DNA from: Streptomyces sp. NBC_01549
GTDB taxonomy: Bacteria; Actinomycetota; Actinomycetes; Streptomycetales; Streptomycetaceae
Reading direction: 5' to 3'
NCBI RefSeq assembly: GCF_026339955.1
Contig: NZ_JAPEPW010000001.1
Span: forward strand, 5,265,001-5,329,000
DNA length: 64,000 nucleotides
This document shows positions 40,971 through 50,292 of the stretch, one piece after another. The notes under the pieces are model-generated. The model was not told the origin of the DNA. It made no database searches and saw only the letters and a list, made by a program, of their open reading frames with translations. Every line of letters begins with the position of its first letter. Positions within the stretch are counted from its first letter, which is position 1. Both the position numbers and the translations under genes were made by a program.

Positions 40971-41927
40971 TTGAGCCAGAGTCGACATGTCCCGGTGATG
41001 CTCCAGCGGTGCCTGGACATGTTGGCCCCGGCCCTCACCGAGCCGGGCGCCGTGGTCGTCGACTGCACCCTGGGACTCGGCGGCCACAGCGAGGCGTTGC
41101 TGACCCGGTTCCCCGAGGCTCGTCTCGTCGCCCTCGACCGGGACAAGGAGGCGCTGCGCCTCTCCGGGGAGCGGCTCGCCCGCTTCGGCGACCGCGCCAC
41201 CCTCGTGCACGCGGTCTACGACGAACTGCCCGAGGTGCTCGACCGCCTCGACATCCCGCGTGTCCAGGGCGTCCTGTTCGACCTGGGTGTCTCCTCCATG
41301 CAACTCGACGAGGCCGACCGCGGCTTCGCCTACGCCCAGGACGCCCCGCTCGACATGCGGATGGACCAGACGACCGGCATCAGCGCGGCCGAGGTGCTCA
41401 ACACCTACCCGCCGGGCGAACTGGTGCGGATCCTGCGCGCGTACGGCGAGGAGAAGCAGGCCAAGCGGATCGTCTCCGCCATCGTGCGCGAACGCGAGAA
41501 GGAACCCTTCAGCAACAGCGCACGGCTCGTCGAGCTGATCCGAGACTCCCTGCCGCAGGCTGCCAAGCGCACCGGCGGCAACCCCGCCAAGCGCACCTTC
41601 CAGGCGCTGCGCATCGAGGTCAACGGGGAGCTCAGCGTCCTGGAGCGGGCGATTCCCGCGGCCGTGAAGGTGCTCGCCGTCCGCGGCCGGATCGCCGTCC
41701 TGTCGTACCACTCGTTGGAGGACCGGCTGGTCAAGCAGGTGTTCGCGGCGGGTGCCGCCACCACCGCGCCGCCCGGTCTGCCGGTCGTGCCCGAGCGCTA
41801 CCAGCCCCGGCTCAAGCTGCTCACCCGCGGTGCCGAACTTCCCACCGAGGAAGAGGTCGCCGAGAACCGGCGAGCGGCTCCCGCACGGCTGCGCGGCGCC
41901 CAGCGCATCCGGGAGGACGCCGAGTGA
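40971..41927 (+). CDS. rsmH: 16S rRNA (cytosine-1402-N4)-methyltransferase
   Basis: Methylates N4 of C1402 in the ribosomal P site; first gene of the dcw cluster (older name mraW). The 318-residue protein begins HVPVMLQRCLDML and has the SAM site VVDCTLGLGGHSEALL. Next come LDRDKEAL, GVLFDLGVSSMQLDEADRGFAYAQDAPLDMRMD, the substrate-binding helical insertion, and RIAVLSYHSLEDRLVKQVF near the end, all diagnostic. The start is TTG 40971, preceded by GAGAGGG. Length is normal. The next gene, ftsL, begins 23 bases later. Confidence 0.95.
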   Translation: MSQSRHVPVMLQRCLDMLAPALTEPGAVVVDCTLGLGGHSEALLTRFPEARLVALDRDKEALRLSGERLARFGDRATLVHAVYDELPEVLDRLDIPRVQGVLFDLGVSSMQLDEADRGFAYAQDAPLDMRMDQTTGISAAEVLNTYPPGELVRILRAYGEEKQAKRIVSAIVREREKEPFSNSARLVELIRDSLPQAAKRTGGNPAKRTFQALRIEVNGELSVLERAIPAAVKVLAVRGRIAVLSYHSLEDRLVKQVFAAGAATTAPPGLPVVPERYQPRLKLLTRGAELPTEEEVAENRRAAPARLRGAQRIREDAE

Positions 41928-41949
41928 GGCGCCAGGAGGGGGAGAGCGA

Positions 41950-42570
41950 GTGAGCAGGAAACCCGAACTCAGAGGGCGGGCCGCCCGGCTCGCCCGGCTT
42001 CTCCCCGCCGGCGGGGCCCGGGCCGCCCGCACCCCCTTCGTCCTGCTCGTCGTGCTCCTCCTCGGCGGCGGCCTGATCGGCCTCCTCGTGCTGAACTCCG
42101 CGCTGAGCGAGGGCTCGTTCCGCCTCGACGACCTCCAGCGGGACACCAAGAGCCTCACCGACGAGGAGCAGGCGCTGCAGCGGGACGTGGACACCTACTC
42201 CGCGCCCGACGCCCTCCAGCGCCGCGCCCGCGAGCTGGGCATGGTGCCCGGCGGCGACCCGGCCTTCCTCAACCCGGACGGCAGCGTCAAGGGCGTCCCC
42301 GGAACGGCCGCCCAGCAGTCCTCCGCACGCAACCCGGTGGTACGCCCGCCGGAAGTCCTCGCTCTCACGCAGACCGCGAGTCCGCAGACCGCGAGCCCGG
42401 CTCCGGCCACCAGCGCCCCGGCGGCCGCCGTCCCCTCCGTCGGCGCCGCCACCCCGCAGACCGTGCCCCCGCGATCCCTGCCCCCGCAGACCATGCTTCC
42501 GCGGATCCCGACCCCGCAGCCCCCCGCCCCCACCCCGTCCGCACAGCCCTCCTCGACCCCCGGCAGGTGA
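41950..42570 (+). CDS. ftsL: Cell division protein FtsL (actinobacterial, long C-terminal tail)
   Basis: A 206-residue bitopic membrane protein of the divisome. A basic cytosolic N-terminus leads to a membrane helix (PFVLLVVLLLGGGLIGLLVLNSAL, about 33-56), then a short periplasmic-side coiled coil (FRLDDLQRDTKSLTDEEQALQRDVD). The rest (about 110-206) is a Pro/Thr/Gln/Ser-rich, apparently disordered tail with repeated TASPQTASP and PQTxxPR units, unusually long for FtsL. Identification relies on position between rsmH and ftsI plus helix-coil layout. GTG 41950 follows GGAGGGGGAGAG. It overlaps ftsI by 4 bases (GTGA). Confidence 0.88.
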   Translation: MSRKPELRGRAARLARLLPAGGARAARTPFVLLVVLLLGGGLIGLLVLNSALSEGSFRLDDLQRDTKSLTDEEQALQRDVDTYSAPDALQRRARELGMVPGGDPAFLNPDGSVKGVPGTAAQQSSARNPVVRPPEVLALTQTASPQTASPAPATSAPAAAVPSVGAATPQTVPPRSLPPQTMLPRIPTPQPPAPTPSAQPSSTPGR

Positions 42571-44528
42571 CGGAAGTGTCCGACAGGGAACCGCCGCGTC
42601 GCCGTGTGCCAGGCCCCGCCAGGCCCGTACGCCCCGGCGGCCAGCGGCGTCCGGGCCCCGGCGCCCGCCCCGCACGCCGCCCGGGCGCGCCCCGGCCCGG
42701 CGGTCCGCAGGTCCTGCGGCTGGGCAGCCCCCGGCCCCGGTTGCGCATGGTCAGCCTCGCCCTGACGCTGGTGATGATCGCCTTCGTGGTGCGTCTGCTC
42801 CAGGTGCAGGCCGTGGACGCCAACGCGTACGTCTCGAAGGCCGAGCAGAACCGGTATGTCGGCCGCACCCTGGCCGCCACCCGCGGCGGGATCACGGACC
42901 GCAACGGCGTGGAGCTCGCGACGAGCGTGGACGCGTACGACATCACGGCCGACCCCACGATGTTCACGCAGGAAGCGACGAAGGTGACGGACGCACCCGA
43001 GCAGGCCGCGGCGCTGCTCGGACCGATCCTCGGCCAGGACATGGACACCGTCGCCAAGAAGCTCCGCACGAAGAACACCCGCTACACCCTGCTCGCGCAC
43101 CGCCAGACCCCCCAGGTCTGGAAGCAGATCAAGGACCTGAGGACCACGCTCGCGGTCAAGGCGGAGACCGACAAGAGCACCGTCAACTTCCTCGCGGGCG
43201 TCCTCGCGGTCCCGGCGAGCAAGCGGGTGTATCCGAACGGCGACCTCGCCGCCGGGATACTGGGCTGGGTCAACGCCGACGGCAAGGGCGGCGGCGGAGT
43301 CGAGCAGGTGCTGAACAAGGAACTCGCCGGCAAGGACGGCAAGATCCGCTACGCCCAGTCCGGCGGCCGTCAGGTGCCGACCGTCGGGTCGACGGAGACA
43401 CCCGCCGTGGCGGGCTCCGACGTGGAGCTGACCATCAACCGCGACATCCAGTGGGCCGCGCAGAACGCCATCACCGAGCAGGTGAAGGCGTCCAAGGCGG
43501 ACCGCGGGTACGTGGTCGTGCAGGACGCCCGCAGCGGCGAGATCCTGGCCATGGCGAACTCGCCGGGCTTCGACCCCAACGACCTCACCCAGGCCAACGC
43601 GGCGACCCTGGGCAACGCGGCCCTCCAGGACGCGTACGAGCCCGGCTCCACCGCCAAGGTCATGTCGATGGCCGCCGTACTGGAGGAGAACGTCGCCACC
43701 CCCGCGACGCACGTGGTCGTGCCCAACCGGCTGCACCGCGGTGACCGCCTCTTCCAGGACGACGTCGACCACGCGACCTGGAACCTGACGCTCAACGGAG
43801 TGCTCGCCAAGTCCAGCAACATCGGCACCATCCTGGCGACCGGCCAGCTCGGTAAGACGCAGGAGGAGGCGAACCAGGTCCTCTACTCGTATCTGCGCAA
43901 GTTCGGCATCGGCAGCTACACCGGGCTCGGGTTCCCCGGCGAGACGAAGGGCATCCTCGCGCCCGCCGACAAGTGGTCGACCTCCCAGCAGTACACGATT
44001 CCTTTCGGCCAGGGCATGTCGATCAACGCGATGCAGGCGGCCTCCGTCTACTCGACGATCGCCAACGGCGGTGTACGCGTCGAGCCGACGCTGGTACGCG
44101 GCACGAAGGGGCCCGACGGCCGGTTCACTCCGGCCGCCCAGCCCAAGAAGACGCGGGTCGTGAGCGAGAAGACGGCGAAGTCGCTCGCCCAGATGCTGGA
44201 GTCCGTCGTGGACGACGAGCAGGGCACCGGCGCCAAGGCGCGTATCCCCGGCTACCGGGTCGCGGGCAAGACGGGTACGGCCAACCGCGTGGATCCGGCC
44301 ACCGGCAAGTACCACGGCTACACCTCGTCGTTCGCCGGATTCGCCCCCGCCGACAAGCCCCGGATCACCGTCTACTGCGCGATCCAGAACGCCACCAAGG
44401 GCAGCTACTTCGGTGGCCAGATCTGCGGACCCATCTACAAGCAGGTCATGGAGTTCGCGCTCAAGACCCTCCAGATCCCACCCACCGGGGCAGGGGCCGC
44501 CAATCTGCCCGTGACCTTCACGCCGTGA
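42567..44528 (+). CDS. ftsI: Septal peptidoglycan transpeptidase FtsI (PBP3)
   Basis: Class B penicillin-binding protein that crosslinks septal peptidoglycan with FtsW. The 653 residues comprise a Pro/Arg-rich cytosolic tail (1-55), one membrane helix (MVSLALTLVMIAFVVRLLQV), and the dimerisation domain starting TRGGITDRNG. The transpeptidase domain has Ser361-x-x-Lys364 (GSTAK), Ser416-Ser-Asn418 (KSSN) and Lys568-Thr-Gly-Thr (KTGT). All three active-site motifs are intact. The cytosolic tail is longer and more proline-rich than in E. coli, as in other streptomycetes. GTG 42567 overlaps the ftsL stop, so the two are translationally coupled. Confidence 0.96.
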   Translation: MTEVSDREPPRRRVPGPARPVRPGGQRRPGPGARPARRPGAPRPGGPQVLRLGSPRPRLRMVSLALTLVMIAFVVRLLQVQAVDANAYVSKAEQNRYVGRTLAATRGGITDRNGVELATSVDAYDITADPTMFTQEATKVTDAPEQAAALLGPILGQDMDTVAKKLRTKNTRYTLLAHRQTPQVWKQIKDLRTTLAVKAETDKSTVNFLAGVLAVPASKRVYPNGDLAAGILGWVNADGKGGGGVEQVLNKELAGKDGKIRYAQSGGRQVPTVGSTETPAVAGSDVELTINRDIQWAAQNAITEQVKASKADRGYVVVQDARSGEILAMANSPGFDPNDLTQANAATLGNAALQDAYEPGSTAKVMSMAAVLEENVATPATHVVVPNRLHRGDRLFQDDVDHATWNLTLNGVLAKSSNIGTILATGQLGKTQEEANQVLYSYLRKFGIGSYTGLGFPGETKGILAPADKWSTSQQYTIPFGQGMSINAMQAASVYSTIANGGVRVEPTLVRGTKGPDGRFTPAAQPKKTRVVSEKTAKSLAQMLESVVDDEQGTGAKARIPGYRVAGKTGTANRVDPATGKYHGYTSSFAGFAPADKPRITVYCAIQNATKGSYFGGQICGPIYKQVMEFALKTLQIPPTGAGAANLPVTFTP

Positions 44529-44620
44529 TCCATTCCGGCCTTAGTCCCTGATCAGGCCTTGATCAGGTCTGGCTCAGCCCCGGACAAGACCGCACGTACA
44601 ACGGAACCAGGAACCAGCTC

Positions 44621-46276
44621 GTGACAACGATCACCCCGGATTCCGGGAACCACGGCCCGCCAGGCCCCTCGCTTCGCTCCGGCGGGGGTGAGCCCGGTAC
44701 GCTCACCGCCGTGCCACACGCTGATCAGTCCCAAACCACCCAGAAGGGCGTTCCTGTGACATATCCGGGGCCGCCGCGACCGGTCCAGAACTCCGCCACA
44801 CCCCTCGCGGAGCTCGCCGATCAGCTGGGTGTCACCGCCCCGGCGTCGAGCGCGGAGGTCACGGGCATCACCCATGACTCCCGCGCGGTGCGCCCCGGAG
44901 ACCTCTACGCCGCGCTGCCCGGCGCCCGCATGCACGGCGCCGACTTCGTGACGCAGGCGGCCGGTCTCGGCGCCGTCGCCGTGCTGACCGACCCGACCGG
45001 CGCCGACCGCGCCGCCGCCACCGGGCTGCCGGTCCTCGTCGTCGACGACCCGCGCGGCCGGATGGGAGCGCTCGCGGCCACCATCTACGGCCACCCCGGG
45101 CGCGACCTGCTCCAGATCGGGATCACCGGTACCTCCGGCAAGACCACCACGGCCTATCTCGTCGAGGGCGGGCTGAAGACGCTCCGCTCCACCGGCCTGA
45201 TCGGCACGGTGGAGATGCGCATCGGCGAGGAGCGCATCAAGTCGGAGCGCACCACCCCCGAAGCAACCGATCTCCAGGCGCTGTTCGCGGTCATGCGCGA
45301 GCGCGGCGTCGACGCGGTCGCCATGGAGGTCTCCAGCCACGCGCTGGTCCTCGGGCGGGTCGACGGCTGTGTCTTCGACATCGCCGTCTTCAACAACCTC
45401 AGCCCGGAACACATGGAGTTCCACTCCGACATGGAGGACTACTTCCGGGCCAAGGCGCAGCTGTTCACACCGCAACGCAGCAAACTCGGCGTCGTCAACC
45501 TCGACGACGAGTACGGGCGCAGGCTGGTCGAGGAGCCCACCGTCCCCGTCGTCAGCTTCTCCGCCGAAGGGCACCCGGACGCCGACTGGCGCGCCGAGGA
45601 GGTCGAGGTCGGCCCGATGGACTCGGCGTTCGTCGCGGTCGGCCCCAAGGGCGAGCGGATCACCGCCAGGTCGCCGCTCGCGGGCCCCTTCAACGTGGCG
45701 AACACCCTCGCCGCGATCGTCGCCCTCGCCGCCGCCGGGATCGACCCGCAGACCGCCGCGGACGGCATCGCCGCCGTCCCGGGCGTGCCGGGCCGCCTGG
45801 AGCGCGTGGACGCGGGCCAGCCCTACCTCGCGGTCGTCGACTACGCCCACAAGACGGACGCCGTCGAATCGGTCCTGCGCGCGCTGCGCAAGGTCACCGA
45901 AGGCAAGCTGCACGTCGTGCTCGGCTGCGGCGGCGACCGTGACAGGACCAAGCGGATGCCGATGGGCGCCGCCGCGGCACGGCTCGCCGACACCGCCGTA
46001 CTGACATCGGACAACCCCCGCTCGGAGGACCCCCTCGCGATCCTCGCGACGATGCTCGCGGGCGCCGCGGAGGTGCCGGCGCACGAGCGCGGCGAGGTCC
46101 AGGTCTTCGAGGACCGGGCCGCCGCCATCGCCGCCGCCGTCGCCCGGGCGCGGCCCGGCGACACCGTGCTGGTCGCGGGCAAGGGCCATGAGCAGGGCCA
46201 GGACATCGCCGGGGTGGTGCGTCCCTTCGACGACCGCCAGGTGCTCCGCGAAGCTATCCAGAAGACCCAGGGATGA
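44621..46276 (+). CDS. murE: UDP-MurNAc-L-Ala-D-Glu:diaminopimelate ligase
   Basis: Adds the third stem-peptide residue in the cytosol. The Mur ligase layout is complete: an N-terminal UDP-binding domain (VTGITHDSRAVRPGDLYAALPG), the ATP loop GITGTSGKTTTAYLVE, the carbamylated-Lys region (TTPEATDLQAL, HSDMEDYFRAKAQLF), and a C-terminal domain with the DNPR diaminopimelate-recognition motif (LTSDNPRSEDP). Streptomyces uses LL-diaminopimelate, which this motif does not distinguish from meso. The start is uncertain: GTG 44621 gives 551 residues, while GTG 44756 (TYPGPPRPV) gives about 506 and begins nearer conserved sequence. It lies 92 bases after ftsI, a gap large enough for a separate promoter. 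Confidence 0.95.
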   Translation: MTTITPDSGNHGPPGPSLRSGGGEPGTLTAVPHADQSQTTQKGVPVTYPGPPRPVQNSATPLAELADQLGVTAPASSAEVTGITHDSRAVRPGDLYAALPGARMHGADFVTQAAGLGAVAVLTDPTGADRAAATGLPVLVVDDPRGRMGALAATIYGHPGRDLLQIGITGTSGKTTTAYLVEGGLKTLRSTGLIGTVEMRIGEERIKSERTTPEATDLQALFAVMRERGVDAVAMEVSSHALVLGRVDGCVFDIAVFNNLSPEHMEFHSDMEDYFRAKAQLFTPQRSKLGVVNLDDEYGRRLVEEPTVPVVSFSAEGHPDADWRAEEVEVGPMDSAFVAVGPKGERITARSPLAGPFNVANTLAAIVALAAAGIDPQTAADGIAAVPGVPGRLERVDAGQPYLAVVDYAHKTDAVESVLRALRKVTEGKLHVVLGCGGDRDRTKRMPMGAAAARLADTAVLTSDNPRSEDPLAILATMLAGAAEVPAHERGEVQVFEDRAAAIAAAVARARPGDTVLVAGKGHEQGQDIAGVVRPFDDRQVLREAIQKTQG

Positions 46277-46280
46277 ACTT

Positions 46281-47696
46281 GTGATCGCCCTCTCTCTCGC
46301 CGAGATCGCAGCAGTCGTCGGCGGGCAGACGTACGACATACCGGATCCGGCGGTACAGGTCACCGGACCGGTCGTCAGAGACTCCCGTGAAGTGGAGCCA
46401 GGCAGCCTCTTCGTCGCCTTCGCCGGCGAGCACGTGGACGGCCACGACTTCGCCGAGGCCGTCGTCGCCGCGGGCGCCGTCGCCGTACTGGCCTCCCGGC
46501 CCGTCGGCGTGCCCGCGATCGTCGTCGCGGACGTGCAGGCGGCGCTGGGCGCCCTCGCGCGTCACGTCGTCGAACGGCTCGGCGCGACCCTCGTGGCCCT
46601 CACCGGCTCCGCGGGCAAGACCAGCACCAAGGACCTGATCGCCCAGGTCCTGCGGAGCAAGGCGCCGACCGTCTTCACGCCCGGCTCGCTCAACAACGAG
46701 ATCGGACTGCCGCTGACCGCGCTGAGCGCCACCGAGGACACCAGGTTCCTCGTCCTGGAGATGGGCGCCCGCGGCATCGGCCACATCAGCTACCTCACAA
46801 ACCTCACGCCACCGAGGATCGGCCTCGTCCTGAACGTCGGGACCGCCCACATCGGCGAGTTCGGCGGCCGCGAACAGATTGCACAGGCGAAGGGCGAGCT
46901 CGTCGAGAGCCTCCCGCCGGCGGAAGCGGGCGGCGTCGCCGTCCTCAACGCCGACGACCCCCTCGTACGCGCCATGGCGTCCCGGACGAAGGCGCGCGTG
47001 ATCCTCTTCGGAGAGTCCGGCGAAGCGGACGTACGTGCCGAGAACGTGCGTCTCACGGACGCCGGACAGCCCGCATTCAGGCTTCACACACCCTCCGGGT
47101 GCAGCGATGTGACCATGCGCCTGTACGGTGAGCACCACGTGTCGAACGCGCTCGCCGCGGCCGCCGTCGCCCATGAGCTGGGCATGTCCGCAGACGAGAT
47201 CGCCCTCGCGCTCTCCGAGGCGGGCACCCTCTCCCGCTGGCGGATGGAGGTCACCGAGCGCCCGGACGGCGTGACGGTCGTCAACGACGCCTACAACGCG
47301 AACCCCGAGTCCATGCGAGCCGCCCTGCGGGCGCTCGCGGCCATGGGTCAGGGACGTCGTACGTGGGCGGTGCTCGGTCAGATGGCCGAGCTCGGGGACG
47401 AGGCGCTCGCCGAGCACGACGCGGTCGGGCGGCTCGCCGTCCGACTCAACGTCAGCAAGCTCGTCGCGGTCGGGGGCAGGGAAGCTTCCTGGCTCCAACT
47501 GGGCGCATATAACGAGGGTTCGTGGGGTGAGGAGTCGGTGCACGTGTCCGACGCACAGGCGGCTGTCGACCTGTTGCGCAGCGAGTTGCGCCCGGGGGAC
47601 GTCGTGCTCGTGAAGGCGTCCCGGTCGGTGGGGCTCGAACGGGTGGCGCAGGCGCTGCTCGACGGCGGTGCCGAGGGTGAGGTCGCGGCCCGATGA
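46281..47696 (+). CDS. murF: UDP-MurNAc-tripeptide:D-Ala-D-Ala ligase
   Basis: Adds the D-Ala-D-Ala dipeptide to complete the peptidoglycan pentapeptide precursor. Motifs: IALSLAEIAAVVGG and VVRDSREVEPGSLFVAFAGEHVDGHDF (N-terminal UDP domain), VALTGSAGKTSTKDLIAQVL (ATP loop), FTPGSLNNEIGLPLT, LEMGARGIGHISYL, VLNADDPLV, and VVNDAYNANPESMRAAL (C-terminal domain). GTG 46281 begins directly at the conserved IALSLAEIA sequence. It starts 4 bases after the murE stop and overlaps mraY by 4 bases, so murE-murF-mraY is tightly coupled. 471 residues, normal length. Confidence 0.96.
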   Translation: MIALSLAEIAAVVGGQTYDIPDPAVQVTGPVVRDSREVEPGSLFVAFAGEHVDGHDFAEAVVAAGAVAVLASRPVGVPAIVVADVQAALGALARHVVERLGATLVALTGSAGKTSTKDLIAQVLRSKAPTVFTPGSLNNEIGLPLTALSATEDTRFLVLEMGARGIGHISYLTNLTPPRIGLVLNVGTAHIGEFGGREQIAQAKGELVESLPPAEAGGVAVLNADDPLVRAMASRTKARVILFGESGEADVRAENVRLTDAGQPAFRLHTPSGCSDVTMRLYGEHHVSNALAAAAVAHELGMSADEIALALSEAGTLSRWRMEVTERPDGVTVVNDAYNANPESMRAALRALAAMGQGRRTWAVLGQMAELGDEALAEHDAVGRLAVRLNVSKLVAVGGREASWLQLGAYNEGSWGEESVHVSDAQAAVDLLRSELRPGDVVLVKASRSVGLERVAQALLDGGAEGEVAAR

Positions 47697-48766
47697 TGAA
47701 CCAGATCCTGTTCGCAGGAGTCATTGGTCTGTTCCTGACCCTGATCGGGACCCCGCTGCTGATCAAGCTGCTGGCCCGCAAGGGCTACGGGCAGTACATC
47801 CGCGACGACGGCCCGAAGGAGCATCACAGCAAGCGCGGTACTCCGACGATGGGTGGTATCGCCTTCATCCTGGCGACGATCATCGCGTACTTCCTGTCCA
47901 AGGTGATCACGGGCAAGCCGCCGACCTTCTCGGGTCTGCTGGTGCTCGGCCTGATGGCCGGCATGGGCCTGGTCGGCTTCCTGGACGACTACATCAAGAT
48001 CGTCAAGCGGCGTTCGCTCGGTCTGCGGGCCAAGGCGAAGATGGCCGGTCAGCTGATCGTCGGCATCTCCTTCGCGGTCCTCGCGCTGCAGTTCGCGGAC
48101 AACCACGGCAACACCCCGGCCTCCACCAGGCTCTCCTTCGTGGAGGACTTCGGCTGGACCATCGGCCCGGTGCTCTTCGTGGTCTGGGCCCTGTTCATGA
48201 TTCTCGCCATGTCCAACGGCGTGAACCTGACGGACGGCCTGGACGGTCTCGCCACCGGCGCCGCGACCATGGTCTTCGGCGCGTACACCTTCATCGGCGT
48301 CTGGCAGTTCCAGGAGTCCTGCGCCAACGCGCAGACCCTGACCAACCCGGCCGCCTGCTACGAGGTACGAGATCCACTCGACCTCGCGGTCGTCGCCTCC
48401 GCCCTGATGGGAGCCTGCTTCGGCTTCCTGTGGTGGAACACCTCGCCCGCCAAGATCTTCATGGGTGACACCGGCTCGCTGGCCCTCGGCGGCGCGCTCG
48501 CCGGCCTCGCGATCTGCTCCCGCACGGAGCTGCTGGTCGCGCTCCTCGGCGGCCTCTTCGTCCTGATCACCATGTCGGTCGTCATCCAGGTCGGCTCCTT
48601 CCGGCTCACCGGCAGGCGCGTCTTCCGCATGGCACCACTGCAGCACCACTTCGAACTAAAGGGGTGGTCCGAAGTCCTTGTCGTGGTCCGCTTCTGGATC
48701 ATCCAGGGAATGTGCGTCATCGTGGGTCTGGGCCTCTTCTACGCAGGATGGGCAGCCAAGAAGTGA
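47693..48766 (+). CDS. mraY: Phospho-MurNAc-pentapeptide transferase
   Basis: Integral membrane enzyme that transfers phospho-MurNAc-pentapeptide to undecaprenyl phosphate, forming lipid I. 357 residues with about ten membrane helices. Signature cytosolic loops: QYIRDDGPKEHHSKRGTPTMGG, MGLVGFLDDYIKIVKRRSLGL (Asp-Asp catalytic site), SNGVNLTDGLDGLATG (NxxNxxDGxDGL), KIFMGDTGSLALGG and RVFRMAPLQHHFELKGWSE. ATG 47693 overlaps murF (ATGA) and the end overlaps murD. This is also the target of several natural nucleoside antibiotics (established knowledge). Confidence 0.97.
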   Translation: MMNQILFAGVIGLFLTLIGTPLLIKLLARKGYGQYIRDDGPKEHHSKRGTPTMGGIAFILATIIAYFLSKVITGKPPTFSGLLVLGLMAGMGLVGFLDDYIKIVKRRSLGLRAKAKMAGQLIVGISFAVLALQFADNHGNTPASTRLSFVEDFGWTIGPVLFVVWALFMILAMSNGVNLTDGLDGLATGAATMVFGAYTFIGVWQFQESCANAQTLTNPAACYEVRDPLDLAVVASALMGACFGFLWWNTSPAKIFMGDTGSLALGGALAGLAICSRTELLVALLGGLFVLITMSVVIQVGSFRLTGRRVFRMAPLQHHFELKGWSEVLVVVRFWIIQGMCVIVGLGLFYAGWAAKK

Positions 48767-50172
48767 CCAACTGGCAGGGCAAGCACGTCACCGTCGCCGG
48801 GCTCGGCGTCTCCGGCATCCCGGCGGCCAAGGTGCTGCACGGTCTCGGTGCCGTCGTCACGGTCGTCAACGACGGCGACGACGAGCGCTCCCGGGCGCAG
48901 GCCGCGGAGCTGGAGGCGCTCGGCATCACCGTGCGCCTCGGTGACGGCGCCACCCTGCCCGAGGGCACCGAACTCATCGTCACCGCGCCCGGCTGGAAGC
49001 CGGACAAGCCGCTGTTCGCCGCGGCCGCCGCGGCGGACGTCCCGGTCTGGGGCGACGTCGAACTGGCCTGGCGGCTCAGGGGCCCCGACGCGGCTCCCTG
49101 GCTGGCCGTCACCGGCACCAACGGCAAGACCACGACCGTGCAGATGCTCGCCTCCATCCTGGAGGCGGCCGGGCTGCGCACGGCCGCCGTCGGCAACATC
49201 GGGGTCTCGCTGCTCGACGCGGTCCTCGGCGAGGAGCGGTACGACGTCCTGGCGGTGGAGCTGTCGAGCTACCAGCTGCACTGGGCTCCGTCGCTGCGCG
49301 CGCACTCGGCCGCCGTACTGAACCTGGCACCGGATCACCTCGACTGGCACGGCTCCATGGAGGCGTACGCCGCCGACAAGGGCGGTATCTACGAAGGCAA
49401 TCGGGTCGCCTGCGTCTACAACCTCGCCGACAAGGCCACCGAGGACCTGGTGCGCGAGGCGGACGTCGAGGAGGGCTGCCGGGCGGTCGGCTTCACCCTC
49501 GGCGCCCCCGGACCGTCCCAACTCGGCGTCGTGGAAGGCATCCTGGTCGACCGCGCCTTCGTCGAGAACCGGCAGAAGAACGCCCAGGAACTCGCCGAGG
49601 TCTCCGACGTCAACCCGCCCGCCCCGCACAACATCGCCAACGCCCTTGCGGCGGCGGCCCTGGCGCGCGCCTTCGGGGTGCCCGCCGCGGCCGTACGGGA
49701 CGGGCTGCGGGCCTTCACACCGGACGCCCACCGCATCGCGCACGTCGCCGACGTGGACGGCGTCGCGTACATCGACGACTCCAAGGCGACCAACACGCAT
49801 GCCGCGGAGGCCTCTTTGGCGGCCTACGAGTCCATCGTGTGGATCGCGGGCGGGCTCGCCAAGGGCGCGACCTTCGACGAGCTGGTCGCCAAGTCGGCGA
49901 AGCGACTTCGGGGCGTCGTGCTCATCGGCGCGGATCGGGCGCTGATCCGTGAAGCCCTTGTGCGACACGCGCCGGAAGTACCCGTCGTCGACCTCGACCG
50001 GACCGACACTGGGGCGATGCTCGCGGCGGTTCAGGAGGCGCGGAGGCTCGCCCGCGAGGGCGACACGGTGTTGCTGGCGCCGGCCTGTGCCTCCATGGAC
50101 ATGTTCGCCAACTACAACAAGCGCGGGGACGCGTTCGCGGAGGCGGTTCGCGAACTCGGCGCGAGCGCCTGA
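48763..50172 (+). CDS. murD: UDP-MurNAc-L-alanine:D-glutamate ligase
   Basis: Adds D-glutamate to UDP-MurNAc-L-Ala. The N-terminal Rossmann-like domain starts VTVAGLGVSGIPAAKVLHGLGA. The ATP loop is AVTGTNGKTTTVQML, followed by VAVELSSYQLHWAP, NLAPDHLDWHGSMEAYAADKGGIYE, and the C-terminal YIDDSKATNTHAAEASLAAYESIVWIAGG. About 469 residues. Two starts are possible: GTG 48763, which overlaps the mraY stop as GTGA and is preferred by analogy with other couplings here, or ATG 48748. A 120-base gap to ftsW follows, breaking the otherwise tight cluster. Confidence 0.95.
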   Translation: MTNWQGKHVTVAGLGVSGIPAAKVLHGLGAVVTVVNDGDDERSRAQAAELEALGITVRLGDGATLPEGTELIVTAPGWKPDKPLFAAAAAADVPVWGDVELAWRLRGPDAAPWLAVTGTNGKTTTVQMLASILEAAGLRTAAVGNIGVSLLDAVLGEERYDVLAVELSSYQLHWAPSLRAHSAAVLNLAPDHLDWHGSMEAYAADKGGIYEGNRVACVYNLADKATEDLVREADVEEGCRAVGFTLGAPGPSQLGVVEGILVDRAFVENRQKNAQELAEVSDVNPPAPHNIANALAAAALARAFGVPAAAVRDGLRAFTPDAHRIAHVADVDGVAYIDDSKATNTHAAEASLAAYESIVWIAGGLAKGATFDELVAKSAKRLRGVVLIGADRALIREALVRHAPEVPVVDLDRTDTGAMLAAVQEARRLAREGDTVLLAPACASMDMFANYNKRGDAFAEAVRELGASA

Positions 50173-50292
50173 CGGCGGGTCTCGGACGGTCCGGGCGCGC
50201 CCGGGACCTTTGGGAGGGACGCGTGACGCCATTGTGGGGACCCCCATCGCCCCCGGGGACGCCGTACCGGGGCATGGCGGACGGAGCCGGTG

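Noticed and set aside
40717..40974. 85-codon plus-strand frame in the dcw leader, a possible leader peptide
   Set aside because: Begins at the promoter -35 region, so it would not be fully transcribed; no run of any amino acid that would suggest attenuation.
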